Part shown: positions 1 to 11,371 of the stretch, piece by piece
Layout of the letters: each line of letters starts with the position of its first letter
Position numbering within the stretch: position 1 is the stretch's first letter
Assembly (NCBI GenBank): GCA_025558075.1
Contig: JAHLKF010000010.1
Coordinates: 372,001-436,000 of the forward strand
DNA from: Gaertneriomyces semiglobifer
Taxonomy: Eukaryota; Chytridiomycota; Chytridiomycetes; Spizellomycetales; Spizellomycetaceae
Direction: 5' to 3'
Length of the DNA stretch: 64,000 bases
Position numbers and translations under genes: made by a program
The notes under the pieces: generated by a model
The model's input: only the letters and a program-made list of their open reading frames with translations
What the model was told of the DNA's origin: nothing
Database searches by the model: none

Positions 1-495
1 CGGCCGACCCACCATGCTGATATTCCCTTTGCCGTACCGACGGCGCTGCTCTTTCGGATTCAGGGTACTCGGGCACTGCCAACGTAGGGAGCTTCTCCGG
101 TATCAACTTTTTCAGCACAGTGTGAACTGGAACATCGTCCCAACGCTCATACGTTTCATAGAACTTTACAGGCGGAGGAGCCGCAGCCTGACTTGAGGTG
201 GTATCCTTGCCGTCATCGTCGAGTTGCGTGTTGCTGCCTAGAGGGCTTTACAAGGCAAGTCAGCGAACCTATCCTTCATGGTGAAGAGCCGCAAAATTAG
301 GTACATTTTATCCTTTTTCCTGAATGGCTCAGCTGTCGAAATGATTGTTCTTGTTCAGAAAGGGTACCCACCACAGAAAATGCTGAGGCACCTACGAATG
401 TCGCTCTCTGAAAACCTCTTGGCATCACTGAAAACCTCAGCACGTCCCCAACCTCTCACAGGTACTTCGTCAAGAGGAATCCCTACAGCAGCCAT
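1..495 (-). CDS. Unrecognised protein, N-terminal part, runs off left edge
   Basis: Inferred two-exon model on the minus strand. Exon 1 starts at an ATG at 495 and ends at 372 before a GTGGGT donor. Exon 2 begins at 237 after a CTCTAG acceptor and stays open to base 1. The phases match (one base of overhang on each side). The predicted protein starts MAAVGIPLDEVPVRGWGRAE and continues with a hydrophilic, Pro-rich stretch (QAAAPPPVKFYETYERWDD). I see no signal peptide, membrane segment or motif I can name. The stop and the rest of the gene lie outside the window. The reading frame looks like coding sequence, with charged and polar composition and no stops, but the function is unknown. The alternative is an unrelated intergenic reading frame. 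Confidence 0.4.
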
Positions 496-721
496 AGCAT
501 TCCGTTTCTGTAGGCATTGAACTATGATGAGGACATTCTTGCTTCTGATGTCTGTAAAACTGCACACGCGGTAAAGACGGGAAAGGGAGGCGTTTCATCG
601 TCTAAAAGAATATAAAAATTCAGGCCACGGCGGACAATTCTATTTTAACAGACGAGCAGTTCTACTGATGTTACTTCTACAAGCTATCTAGCAACATGGC
701 AAAACTCTATACAAAAAAATG

Positions 722-2515
722 TCACAGAGCACCATTCGAACTTGCGGTACCACTTCGTCTTCTCCGGCCACTTCCACGGCCGTTCTTGCCTCCTCTCCCT
801 CTCGCGCTGGGGCTTCCATGTAACGGGTAGCTCACCGATGGGCTGAGGTTGCTAACGGGTACACTACTTCGCGATCTCGGCCGATAGGGATAGGTCAATA
901 TAGTCGTCGGCTGCAAAGGATCCTGTTGAGCAGCAACATCGGTCAACGGCGGATTCGGTTGGCTCGTGGATTCTACAAGAGGTGATGTTTGCAACGAAGC
1001 AGAGTCGGTCACTTCGGCGACCATATCTTGTGGCGGGGTTGGTACCTGCTTTTGCTGATGCCGTGAGTTACCATTTCGACCTTTTCCGACCTTTTCTTTC
1101 GCCTGGCTCCGCGCGTAACAAAGTTTGCTAGAGCCGGTGCTTTTTTCCTCAAACGTACATCGCTGGCATTGGCACAAAAAGTAGTAGTCAGCCTGAAGCC
1201 TTGTCCGTCTAGCCTGCAACGGCATATTTGAGTCAATATAGGATATCGTAAGCGGCTCGCCCTCCTCGACAGGCCGTATCGTTCGCACTGTCATGACTCG
1301 TGCATTCTGAACGCACTCGCAATTGGGGTCACATGAGTGGTTAAAATAGGAGCTCATCGGAAAGACGGCTCTTCCCATGCACTGCTCTTTTCTTGGGCTG
1401 TACAAGCCGAATCCATTGCTTTCAATCTTGCTAATGAGATGCATAACGAACGGTGAAGTATCTCCCGTTGGCCCTGGTGGGGAGCGATCTTCAGCTTCCA
1501 GAAGATCACAATCTTCCAGCAACCGAACGAGAAAGTTCTTCATCTTTTTCCAATCCTTAGCATCTTCCGAAGCCCAATCATCGTAGTGCGATTGCAGGTT
1601 CTCTACATCTGCCCATGCAGGATCCACCGGTATCGAACTGTGGCGCATGGGTGCTGAGAGCTCCTGCACCAACGTTGCAGTCGTTGGCGGCGCGAATGAA
1701 TGAGCGGGATTTTGCGGCAGCGGAAAGTGGGTGGACAGGGTAGCAGCGGATCGAGGAGCTGAAGCGTTTGACACACAGGGTCGGAATGGTTCATCAGGGT
1801 CATCGTACAAGGGATCGTCATAGGGATGAGAGCTGGAACTGTTGCTGCCACTAGTAAGCAGGCGCACACGTCGTTGTATATGCTGTTGAAGAGACGCTTT
1901 ATCCAAACCTTCCAACCCTCCCAGCGACGGAGAGCGTGCAGGGGACATGCTGGGAGACATCGAAAAGGTGGAGGATCCAGAGGCCACTCTCGTCCTCGGC
2001 ATCCGAGTTTCGCCCAAGTCTGGGACAGCTAGCGGCGCTGCCGCACTTACATCAGGAACGACATGTGCGTCATCTCCAGCTGGAGCATTGAGGGCATCCC
2101 GAAGAACCGGCGTTATATGGATGTTATGGTCGCGCTCGATACGGCGGGCATGCAGTGTGGACAAGACAATCTTCAATACGCTTTTCTCGTGCGACGGCGC
2201 TTTAAAGGTAGCAAGTCGACGAAGGGCAGTGCAGAGGGTATGGTGACCGCTAGCTAGTGCCGTCGCCAGGCATGCCGGTGAGCAAAAGTACACTTGGTCG
2301 CAAAACTTGCAGTGCAAATGGAAAACGCCTTTGTCGTTAAATGCCAGACATACGGCGCATACCCGTTTGCGGTGAGAATCGTTGATAGCAAACGCATAGG
2401 GCACGCATGTGAGGACCAGTTCTTCAGCTGGCAGTGAGGTCTGTGAGACCAGAAAGCGGCCCAGAGTGGGGTCTTCTTTTAACAAAAACGGTGCATCTGG
2501 CGGGAAATCCGCCAT
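722..2515 (-). CDS. SMYD-type SET and MYND domain protein (putative lysine methyltransferase)
   Basis: Single exon, 597 aa, starting at the ATG at 2515. An upstream in-frame TTG at 2524 is not a likely start. Order of parts: a short N-terminal SET fragment (GRFLVSQTSLPAEELVL, about residues 20-40); a MYND zinc finger with CAVC, CKFCDQVYFC and HHTLC cysteine/histidine pairs (about 53-95); a long low-complexity Ser/Pro-rich linker of over 200 residues; then the catalytic SET core with the FNHSCDPNC and ISYIDS motifs, followed by a post-SET CQCQRC cluster (about 370-460). A basic, Arg/Ser-rich tail follows. This split-SET architecture defines the SMYD/SET5 family, which methylates histone or other lysines using S-adenosylmethionine. 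The linker and tail make it longer than typical SMYD proteins. The substrate cannot be read from sequence. It is transcribed away from the TCP11-like gene across about 1.5 kb. Confidence 0.85.
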   Translation of the reverse strand: MADFPPDAPFLLKEDPTLGRFLVSQTSLPAEELVLTCVPYAFAINDSHRKRVCAVCLAFNDKGVFHLHCKFCDQVYFCSPACLATALASGHHTLCTALRRLATFKAPSHEKSVLKIVLSTLHARRIERDHNIHITPVLRDALNAPAGDDAHVVPDVSAAAPLAVPDLGETRMPRTRVASGSSTFSMSPSMSPARSPSLGGLEGLDKASLQQHIQRRVRLLTSGSNSSSSHPYDDPLYDDPDEPFRPCVSNASAPRSAATLSTHFPLPQNPAHSFAPPTTATLVQELSAPMRHSSIPVDPAWADVENLQSHYDDWASEDAKDWKKMKNFLVRLLEDCDLLEAEDRSPPGPTGDTSPFVMHLISKIESNGFGLYSPRKEQCMGRAVFPMSSYFNHSCDPNCECVQNARVMTVRTIRPVEEGEPLTISYIDSNMPLQARRTRLQADYYFLCQCQRCTFEEKSTGSSKLCYARSQAKEKVGKGRNGNSRHQQKQVPTPPQDMVAEVTDSASLQTSPLVESTSQPNPPLTDVAAQQDPLQPTTILTYPYRPRSRSSVPVSNLSPSVSYPLHGSPSARGRGGKNGRGSGRRRRSGTASSNGAL

Positions 2516-3979
2516 TCTTTTCAAAGGTGAGCGAGAAGAAACGGTCCGGTGGCAGGTTTGTTACATCCCGGACCTTTGAAGGAACCAACCATATTCTTCG
2601 TTAGAAGCGTCTCTTTGGTCTTCGATAAGCCTCAACAGCCATTTCTCGTTTCCATACCTGTGCGGGTTGTGTATATATACCGGACGCTGAACGCCTCGGG
2701 GTCTGTGTTTGTGTGTGTGTGTTGAGAGGAAAATGGCGCGAAAGACCAAGTTTGGGAACGCAGACCGATTTCCATTGCAATCTCAAAGTATCTTCTTGAA
2801 CGCAATGGCAAATGGACTCTGGGCTTTTAGAGCATCCTGCGTTGTTGATATGATTGGTTCATTCGGGTGGCATAATGGGAGTGTTGTCGACTATGAAGGA
2901 CTGCGTGCACAGGTACTGATCGTCGTCATTCGAGGCATATCCTCCAAATGACAGCGCTTTAAGCACCTCTGCCTATTCATGATGCCTCATGCTGTTGTTT
3001 AAAATACTCTAGCATGAATGCAGAAGCTCTTACGAACAACTTCACCCGTATCCGGTATACTACGAACCTTAACGCAAGTCATTCCCTCCAAACTGATTGA
3101 AGCCTTTTGGTTGGACTAATCGCCAAGCGGCGCCAACCCAACATCTCTCCGACACAGGTAATGCAATCACAGAAACATCAAGTCGCGGAAGGCACTGAAC
3201 CGTCGGTTGTTTGCCATACCGTCCCCACCCGAGTCATGATTTCTGACGCTGTGATTGTACTGGAGTTCATTCCTGATGGAGCAGAGTGCCTGGGTTGGCA
3301 ATGCAGGGTTCGGAGGATGCTGGGACCTGGTCAGAGGATGGAAACGAGAATACCTTCCAGCTACACCTAAAGAACCACCGCCCAATCTATATACAAATGG
3401 CATATACCACAGGCTGTTTGTCCCGTTCATCCATCAATGCACATACACCTTCTCCTGCGCCCCACCACCATCCATTTTAACCCAACTGTGTGTGTTGTGT
3501 CATGTATTCGCGAATTCGCACTTTGCTCGAGTTGAGTAAAGAATTCCCGCACCCCGTCCCTTTTCACACTCGAAAGGAAGGCTTTAGTATTTCGCATCCA
3601 CCATTGGCAGGGTCAACGCAGAGCTACACTTTTAGGAAGTGCTATCTACCGTCCGAACCCCTTCTCAACACGACATCTTAACTTAGGAAGTGCCGAATTT
3701 AGAAGCATCGCTATCAATAGTAGCGTTGCGGCAACCCCCCGTCAGTGGCGCCTTTTTTCCCTCCTTCCCTCGTTTTTATGCTAATCCCAGCCATAATTAG
3801 TAGGGGCTGAATAGCACCTCGCGACAGTAGCGGCAGGAACAGCAACAGTAGCAGTTTAGCACAATTAACTAGCCACGTACTTCGACTTGGGCGTCGTTTC
3901 GTCGGTCAGTCTTGGTCGACGTCACCCAGTTAAGCTTCCGGCGTGAACATTTCCTGGTGTGTGAGAAGCGAACCGAGAA
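2516..3979. other. Intergenic region, no supported gene
   Basis: About 1.46 kb between the divergent SMYD-like and TCP11-like genes. Several short open frames exist on both strands (for example 2730-2951 and 3107-3430), but none shows a recognisable domain or a convincing spliced continuation. A short GT-repeat-like run lies near 2704-2722. The segment probably holds both promoters and 5' leaders. Confidence 0.5.
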
Positions 3980-6855
3980 ATGGCAGAGCATCGTCATCAC
4001 ACGTCTGCATCATCCGCACAACCACAATCGGTCACTGCGACATCCTCGCATCCCCAAGACTCTGACCGTCAGGTGCATGCTACTCGGGATGCTGTTCTGG
4101 CAGCAGCCGTGACCACACCTCCGGCCGTCAAGCGACCCACAACCATCGCCTCTCCTCACTCGCAGGGAAGCTCATTAAGCAATGGCTCGGCTGCGTCCGT
4201 GGCAGGCATGGAAACCACCCATTTCATTACTCGCTCCTCACATGGTCGCCTTTCCATTGAAACCCGCGCTGTATCCTTTCGCAGACCTTCCTTGGCGTCC
4301 GCGAGCGTGCCCTCTGCCCAGTCATTTGCAACCCGTGCTAGCAGTTCCGCTGTCCGTTCGCCCTTACCGTCAACGCGGCGCGAATCACTGTCGGACGCCA
4401 AAAGGATCAAGCCTGTTGCATTTTACATACCGTGCACCGACAAGCCCGACATCCTTCCATTTCCGTCTCCCGGATCACAGAACAAGAGGGCCCGTTCTCC
4501 CTCTCTAGAGTCAGCATGTCTACGGGTACCAGCGTCTTTTCCAAGAATATCGTCCCCAAATTGTCATCCTCACGAGCTATTATTGGCACTGACTGCTCGC
4601 CAAAAGCGTGCCGATATGCGCCGCTCTCACCTTTTGCAAGAGCGCCGGTTGCGCCTCAGACGGCGCGCGGAGCAGATACGGTATCACATTTTGTTACAAC
4701 GCCAGCGGGATCGTCTCAACAGCTTGAAGATTCAAGCTCGCTCCGAATATGCCATATCTACTGCGAGTTTGAAACGACAGTTAATAATCAAAAAGAACGT
4801 CGAGCGATGTGGAGCTGCAGTCCAGCATGCGCAAACAGTCGCGATGATGCACAAACTGCGAAAGCTGAAGGAACTGCGCCGGGCGTTTTCTGAAACCTTT
4901 GCGGAATACCTTTGCGATGCAGGTCCGACTGGCGTAGCAGGAATACAATTGCTGCCTCATGTGGGCATGCATAAAGCAATTTCTTTGGATGGGTTGTGTG
5001 AGTCAGACGATGATTACGTGGAAAGTTGTCGAGGTCTGTGGCCAGAGTTCATGATGACCCAGTCATTCGATCTTGTGTCGCCCTCCTCTGCCAGACTTAG
5101 TAAGGCTGACCTCTCAATGCCTCGAGTTCATGATGCCGCTTTAAATCCGACCGAGGGGGATGCCGTTGTCAGTGGCTCACTCCACAGCGCCGGCGCAGAA
5201 TCTTCACAAGCTGGCCAAACCCGCAGGCTTACCGAGATAGTAGAGGGAAATCTTACAGGTGTCAGCTCCGAAAGCAATACTGACTCAAATAACGGCGGTG
5301 AAAGCGGTGAAGCTGACGACCTGAACATTTTTGCGCTTCACACGGACGTGTATGGAGAATCCTTGTCCGCGACGGTGCGCAGATTGCGTGTTCTTCCTGT
5401 GGCGTTATTGGAGGACATGGAAGAGTCTGCGTATCTAGAACTGTTAGAATTGCTTCCACCGATAACGCGATTCACTCTGCGTGAACTGGAGCTTTCAGAG
5501 ATTTTGTCAAATGCGCAGCTGCGACATGATCTGTTTTTCGATCCGGAATTACAGTTCAAACCGAACCTCGATGGTGAAAAGGGAAGGCAGAAGCGAGAAG
5601 CAGCCGATGCTTATTGGGAGGAGGTAGATTCTGAAGTAAATGCTGGACATTTGTACCGACTGCCTTTGTTACTGTTCGAAATGCGCGTCATCATCATTGA
5701 ATTGCTACCCTACTCGGCTGAAAGGAAAGAAGATGTTGAGCGACACATAGACGTCCGTCTCATTGCTCAGCAGATGCAGCATGGCGTGTTGGATGCCCTG
5801 GCGCTGGTGCAATATATTGCAGATTTGTTAAAGGCCAATTGTGCACCAGCGAGAGATTGTTTAGTTGATGCCATGGTGGCCGAATGCCAGGGTGGTAACT
5901 TTGTTAAGACGTTACGCCAGTGCTTTGAAGTCCTGGAGTTCATGAAATTGGTAGGTATTGGCGGCTGCACGTGTACCAGGAGTTGTACTGATCAACGCAT
6001 GCTACCATATAGGATTATGCCAATCATGAGTTGCACCGAGTTCGACCGTATGTGGTGGAACATGCGGCAGATTATGAGTGGCGGTGGTTCAAGGAGCAGT
6101 ATCAGGCCGGCCTTTTACGAATCGACGATACTACTCTGTGGCTTGCATCGACATTAGACGCCGCCCTAGATGGGCCCACCTCTGCCGGCGAAGTAACTTC
6201 TGCGCAACAGCTTCACATTCGCGCGTTTCTCAACATAATATCGCGCGCGCATATGTTCTCGGAGCCTGAGGGTGCAACTTCGATGCCTGAAGTGCTGAGG
6301 ATGGACATCGCACGCCTGGTGCAATATTATAACGATTGGCAAGATGTAACCATCATGGCGGCACTCTTGGTGCTGTTCAAACAAGCAGCTGGGCCGAAGT
6401 GTACTTCAGCCGATCTTCGAGAAGCTAAACGTGTACTTTGGGTACTCCTCAATGACAGCGACACCAGCATGCAACACGTCACCTTGCAAATGTGCGATAG
6501 CGCCGGCAAAATTCGTGGAAAGCCGTTCTCGCAGCACGAGAATGACATGCTGTCCGGATTGGTAGAGTCAACTTTGCAGCCGGATTCCAAACTCTACCAG
6601 ATTATCCGCACTCGTGTTGGTACTTCACTGGAATGCCGCGTAAGGGGCGAGCCTTTTGAGAAACATGATCTCAACAGGATGGGCTTAGCAGAGCTCGATG
6701 AAGAGGTTGCGGAACTGGGTGAACGCATCAAGCGTCTTGTGGCGCATAACTGGAGGGTATTTGGGGATTTGTATATGGCGATCGTAGATCAGTTGGGTGG
6801 TTTGTGCGGTACCGTTCAGGTAGAGGGGCGGCTGGAAGCTGTGCTGTCCGCGTAG
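3980..6855 (+). CDS. TCP11 (T-complex protein 11) family protein
   Basis: Two exons, 3980-5950 and 6013-6855, joined over a 62-nt intron (GTAGGT ... TATAG, phase 0), giving about 937 aa. Without splicing the frame ends at 6157; removing the intron restores the TCP11 continuity (FMKL then DYANHELHRVRPYVVEHA). The N-terminal 230 residues are Ser/Pro-rich and disordered. They are followed by an Arg-rich helical stretch (ALTARQKRADMRRSHLLQER) and the TCP11 domain, whose family signatures are visible: LFFDPELQFKPN, KREAADAYWEEV, LIAQQMQHGVLD, ALVQYIADLLKANCAPARD. Family members such as yeast Sok1 act in cAMP/protein kinase A signalling, and mammalian TCP11 acts in sperm. A specific role here is not visible. 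Confidence 0.9.
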
Positions 6856-7136
6856 ATGCAGATAGAGTCTGCCTTTTTGGTTGTGTTTGTGTCCTTAATT
6901 GAGGTGCTAGTACATCTTGCTGTGCTGGTGTCCCGGATGAACGTCATGTCGCCGGCGCGTTAGACCAGCATGAACGCGCAACGGCACGGACGCGCGCAAT
7001 TAAACTCGAGGGTACATTCACATAGAGAGGATTGCTCCTTGTAGTGCATTTACACTACAAATACACTGCCGAGTTCTTGAGTTTTCTACTCCATATCTGG
7101 CACTCAGGTTACGCTATTACCGTTCCAGAGCTGAAA

Positions 7137-10100
7137 ATGGCGGGCGCATCAGGCTACAAGCCGCTCTTCAATGCGCGCTTACGACTTCAGGCCTGTCCGG
7201 GCAGCAGGCGCCTTCCACGAATGCTATTCTTCATGATTCCGGTAGTCCTATTAGGTCTAACCGGCTTGTACCTGCATTTCAACGATAGTTCTTTCCAAGG
7301 CGCGCTAGAAACGGTCACAGCGCGCGTCGCAGGAACAGATCCCTGTTCTGGAATTTCGGTTCGAAACCCGCAATTCGCCAAGAATGTGAGGGGAGTCAAA
7401 GTTCTGGTTACGGGTGGTGCAGGTAGGCTTGGGAGGGCTTCATTATGGTTACCTTAGCTACGTTGAGCTTACAGCTAACGCTTTTTTCGTCTGAAGGTTT
7501 CATAGGATCAAATGTAAGTACATCCAAGCTCCACACATAGCCGGAATAGAACCTCCCCGCTGACTTCCATCATTTAGCTTGTCGATCGTCTATTGGAGCT
7601 GGGTTACTCAGTCCGGGTTTTCGACAACTTGGCGACGGGATCTATCCGATATGTCCCACTCGAGAACGAGAATGTCGAGTTTATGCTTGGCGATATCGCC
7701 AATTTTGAAGAAGTAGACAAAGCTTCAGAAGACGTTGAATATGTTTACCACTTGGCGGCAATGAGTAAGGTCGTACCGAGTCTGAAAAGCCCGGACATGG
7801 CAAGGTTTTGTACCGAGGTGAATGCGCTCGGCACTTGGAGTAAGCATTGCATGTGACAGCTCCTTTGCAGTCGCTCATGGTAACGGTGATCGTTACGCCT
7901 ACAGACGTTTTAGAAGCAGCCCGCAAGCACAAAGTGAAAAAGGTTATGTACGCGGGTTCATCCACATACTATGGAAACCAACCCATCCCTCACTCCGAAA
8001 CTGATGCGGTGGGTCGAAAGCCAGTGATTCGTGACTGCTAGCGATTGTGCTGATTAAGCAATTAGCCTGACTTTCTGACGCCGTATGCTGCCTCGAAGTA
8101 CGAAGGTGAAATGCAGATGAAAATGTTCGACAGCTTATTCGACGTCCCTACAGGTGTGTTCTGTCGCTCATCCCGCCGAAGAGCAATCTCAGGAAAAAAT
8201 GCTTACTCATCAAGACATTGCGTTCAGTCATTCTTCGTTTCTTCATGGTATTCGGCCCTCGTCAGCCAAGCACTGGCGCTTATGCCATTGTGACTGGGGT
8301 CTTCGCACATCAGGCTGCTCTGGATCAACCTTTAACAATTGAAGGAGACGGGACTCACTCTCGTGATTTCATCCATGTTAAGGACATTGTTGAAGGGCTT
8401 ATCGTAGCTCAACAAAGGAAAGACATCCGATCGCAGGTCATTAACCTGGGCACTGGAAAAGGGTACTCAGTCAAAGAGGTTGCAGATCTCGTTTCACCGA
8501 ATCAGTCGCACGTTGATCCGAGAAAAAATGACCTTGTCGCTACACTTGCAGACACGTGCGCCATGAAGAAAGTACTGGGGTTTGTTCCGAGGATGGAATT
8601 TAAAAAAGAGATGTCTGCTATTGCGAACGCTACAATGGCGGGAAATCCCTTTAACCAAAAGTGGGCGACACCGGAGGTATTGAGCAGCGCGCCATGGATT
8701 ATGCCGAGTGGTACAAATGTTGTTGATGGAGCAGGAGTGCACACGGATCTCCACAGACTGATCGAGGCCGTCTGCTTGAGATCTGCCGACTTCGACGGCA
8801 TCGTCAGCGTGTTTGTGTTTGACAAACCGAGCAAGCGAATGTTGCTGATGAACAGCATCCACTCTCTGATCAAATACGGTGGAATCAAAACTTACATTGT
8901 CGCATGCACAAAGCCCGCTACCTTGGATCTTTGCAAGAACATGAATTTTCCGTGCTTAGACGTGAGCCAGTACAAAGATGTAGAGCATATCAGCCGCCTG
9001 CGAATGCGACTGGCTTTTGAACTGTTACGAAAAGGGCTGTCCGTGCACGCGGCTACCACAAACGTTGCATACGTCAGGGACATTGCTAGTACGTTCTCAA
9101 GTGATATTGGGGCGGATTTGTTCGTAAATAAGGAACTACGCGGAACGCAATACGAAGAAACCCTTGGCAACTTTGTAGCTCGCGCGAGCGTACGAAACGT
9201 GAAGTTGTTTGAGGCTCTCATTGAAGCTGGTGATCAGAACCTCCTCACAGCATTTGTCGCCGACGAAAATCGCACGTGGCAGGCCTGCGCAAATCCAGAT
9301 CAATGTAAGAAGGCTACTGCGGCAGGGCTTGCCGCAGTTTTTGAGTATAGCAATGCCTTGCGCTGCTATACGCATGGAACGCCTGCAGTGGACCCCTGCG
9401 AAAGCAACCACCTGTATCTTCCGGTCTGCTACACCTTGGACGATGAAGAGGCGACATTAAACGTAACTAGTCCGAACAGCTGGTTCCTGACTGCCTGTCC
9501 GAATGATAAGGTTGAATGTGAACTTCAGCAAAACATCCCCACTTCGTGGACAACTCAACAGCCTTCGGCTGACAAAAGCTGTGCAAGCCCGATTGAGGAT
9601 CTCAGAGTCATGTCGGAAGACGCTATGCTTCCACGGAAGCTTACTACCACAGAATTTGCAGAGTGGTTTGAGGGCACGCTGAAAGACATTCTTACCGAGC
9701 CAGTGCTCATCCCGCACGAAGCGGCCAATGATCTCCTTTACCACACTGGTCAGGCGGGTTCGCCAACCTGCAAAACGCATGCTATCAGTTCAGTCACTCT
9801 GAACTTTGATTGGCGCAACCAATTCCTGTTGACGCCAACTTATGCACGCGACCAACGCGTGCGGGCATTTGGTCGACACATAGCATCCATAAGCGAACAT
9901 TTACGTTCAGCCAGATTGCGTTGCGAAACTACAAATGGCGAGGACTGCCGCGATCTTGTATGGTTCATCGCTGAAGATTCGGCGTGCCTTGATCCGGACA
10001 TCTTGGAACTCCTGAACTGTAGTAAAGTCCCTTACGTGTACTTTGCGTTTGGTCCCACCCGCAAATGGGGCCACGCTCAAAAGAATGTTATCATCGACTT

Positions 10101-10557
10101 AACAATTCGTTTGACGAGGGACTTCAAATTCAGTGCCGCAGTGCATCCGCTTGACGATGATTCGTACGTGCACCCACAGAGTTTCGATCTTCTCTACAAC
10201 ACCCGGAGATTTTCCTTCATTCCCGTGCATGGATTAGGTCCCTATGGCGTGGAGTATGCGATACCCGATGAGCATGGTATGGCTGCCAGCATTAAAGCAG
10301 GGTGGATGGAACGGAAATTTCCTTTGGATATGAACGGTATGGCGTGGAACACGAGCTTATTCGACAATTATACCCCCGCACAAAAGCATCTTTATTGGCC
10401 GTATCCCACGCGTGGCGGCGAAAGTGAGTTCGTCTCAGAGCATCTGACCTCCATTCATGAAATTGAGGTGCCATGTCGTGATGACCCCAAGTGTGCCACT
10501 ATCTTCTACAACAAAGAGCAAGCTAATGAAGATAGAGTTTTTGAATGTCCTACATGA
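7137..10557 (+). CDS. Membrane-anchored NAD-dependent sugar epimerase fused to a glycosyltransferase-like domain and a GT43-like domain
   Basis: Six exons (7137-7422, 7497-7513, 7578-7839, 7905-8008, 8066-8153, 8228-10557), all phases consistent, about 1028 aa. Residues about 28-48 form one membrane helix (MLFFMIPVVLLGLTGLYLHF), suggesting a type II Golgi/ER protein with a lumenal body. Residues about 85-380 are an extended-SDR nucleotide-sugar epimerase: NAD motif TGGAGFIG (formed across introns), SST and YAASK (Tyr about 229, Lys about 233), GPRQP and DFIHV. A nucleotide-diphospho-sugar-transferase-like region follows (about 440-600), but the position equivalent to the DxD of the downstream paralog reads TTN. 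The C-terminal part (about 780-1000) resembles GT43: TPTYARDQRV, VEDS-like IAEDS, PLDDDSY (the DDD metal site), TRRFSFIPVHGLG, FPLDMNGMAWN. The sugar cannot be deduced. The protein is paralogous to the gene at 12724, with shared intron positions. Confidence 0.85.
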
Positions 10558-11371
10558 TCTTGAGACGTTTGATAGTCAGACGGGCGTTCTATTGGATGAC
10601 TATTGTAATTTAATATGCTTGCGTGTTTGCCTTGAGACTGAGAATTGGTGAGCGGACCTGGCAGCAGGATGTTCAGGTATTGGCCAACCATGTTAATAGA
10701 GCTCTTAAAAATGTAATTCTGATGATCTACGTATGTCTGCCAGATTGTGCAATAGACCAAAATTGATAATTGATCGATACATTTTACAGTGCGTTGACCG
10801 AAAATTACGCTTGGGTGAGAAAGTTCTCGAGTCCTTCCATTGAACAAGGTCTAGTTTGATAAATGGTAGCAAGGTTACTGGCCACTGCCATGGCGACTCC
10901 AACGAAGGCATTATTGGTCCAGTGTACTTCTTGAGTGCCTGGCCTTTGACTGATATGACTGTACTAGCACCTGTATCAAAAGTGTTCACCGGTAACTCTT
11001 CAATGGGTGGCCCCACTGGCAGATGACACTCAATGGCATGTGCATGTGTGAGCCGGACGGTAGTGGCGAATAGATATCAGCCATAAGCTCTGTCTTCCTG
11101 TGTGAAAAAGAGCTCTCCCAACTTGATCATTTCAGTTGTTGACCGTTGATGAAGGTGCTTACCTTACTATCTTGGGGTACAACCGCTCTTACAATTCAGG
11201 AACTATCTCGATAACGGAGCCACCGGTCAAACTAACAATAGAGAATGCCACATTCTGCTCGACGGCGAGGCCTATGATCCTTGCAGGCAGTCTAGACATG
11301 TTTAAAAGAGCAACGGCATCCCGAGATGCCTGCTGGCCTTCAGTTGTTACATGACTGTGTTAAGGCCAACC
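10558..11371. other. Intergenic region with a minus-strand coding-like relic
   Basis: No complete gene is supported. On the minus strand, 10705-11016 is open and contains NTFDTGASTVIS, which fits the retropepsin-type aspartic protease consensus. A second open stretch at about 11354-11190 has coding-like composition and ends next to a GTAAGA donor-like site. Neither has a start, and I could not link them into a gene. They may be the remains of a retroelement or a decayed gene, or chance. Confidence 0.3.

Noticed and set aside
3107..3430. Overlapping open frames on both strands upstream of the TCP11-like gene
   Set aside because: No domain, no matching splice continuation and similar openness on both strands; treated as chance.
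5951..6012. Frameshift or pseudogene in the TCP11-like gene
   Set aside because: The frame change is fully explained by a 62-nt intron with good splice sites that restores the conserved domain.
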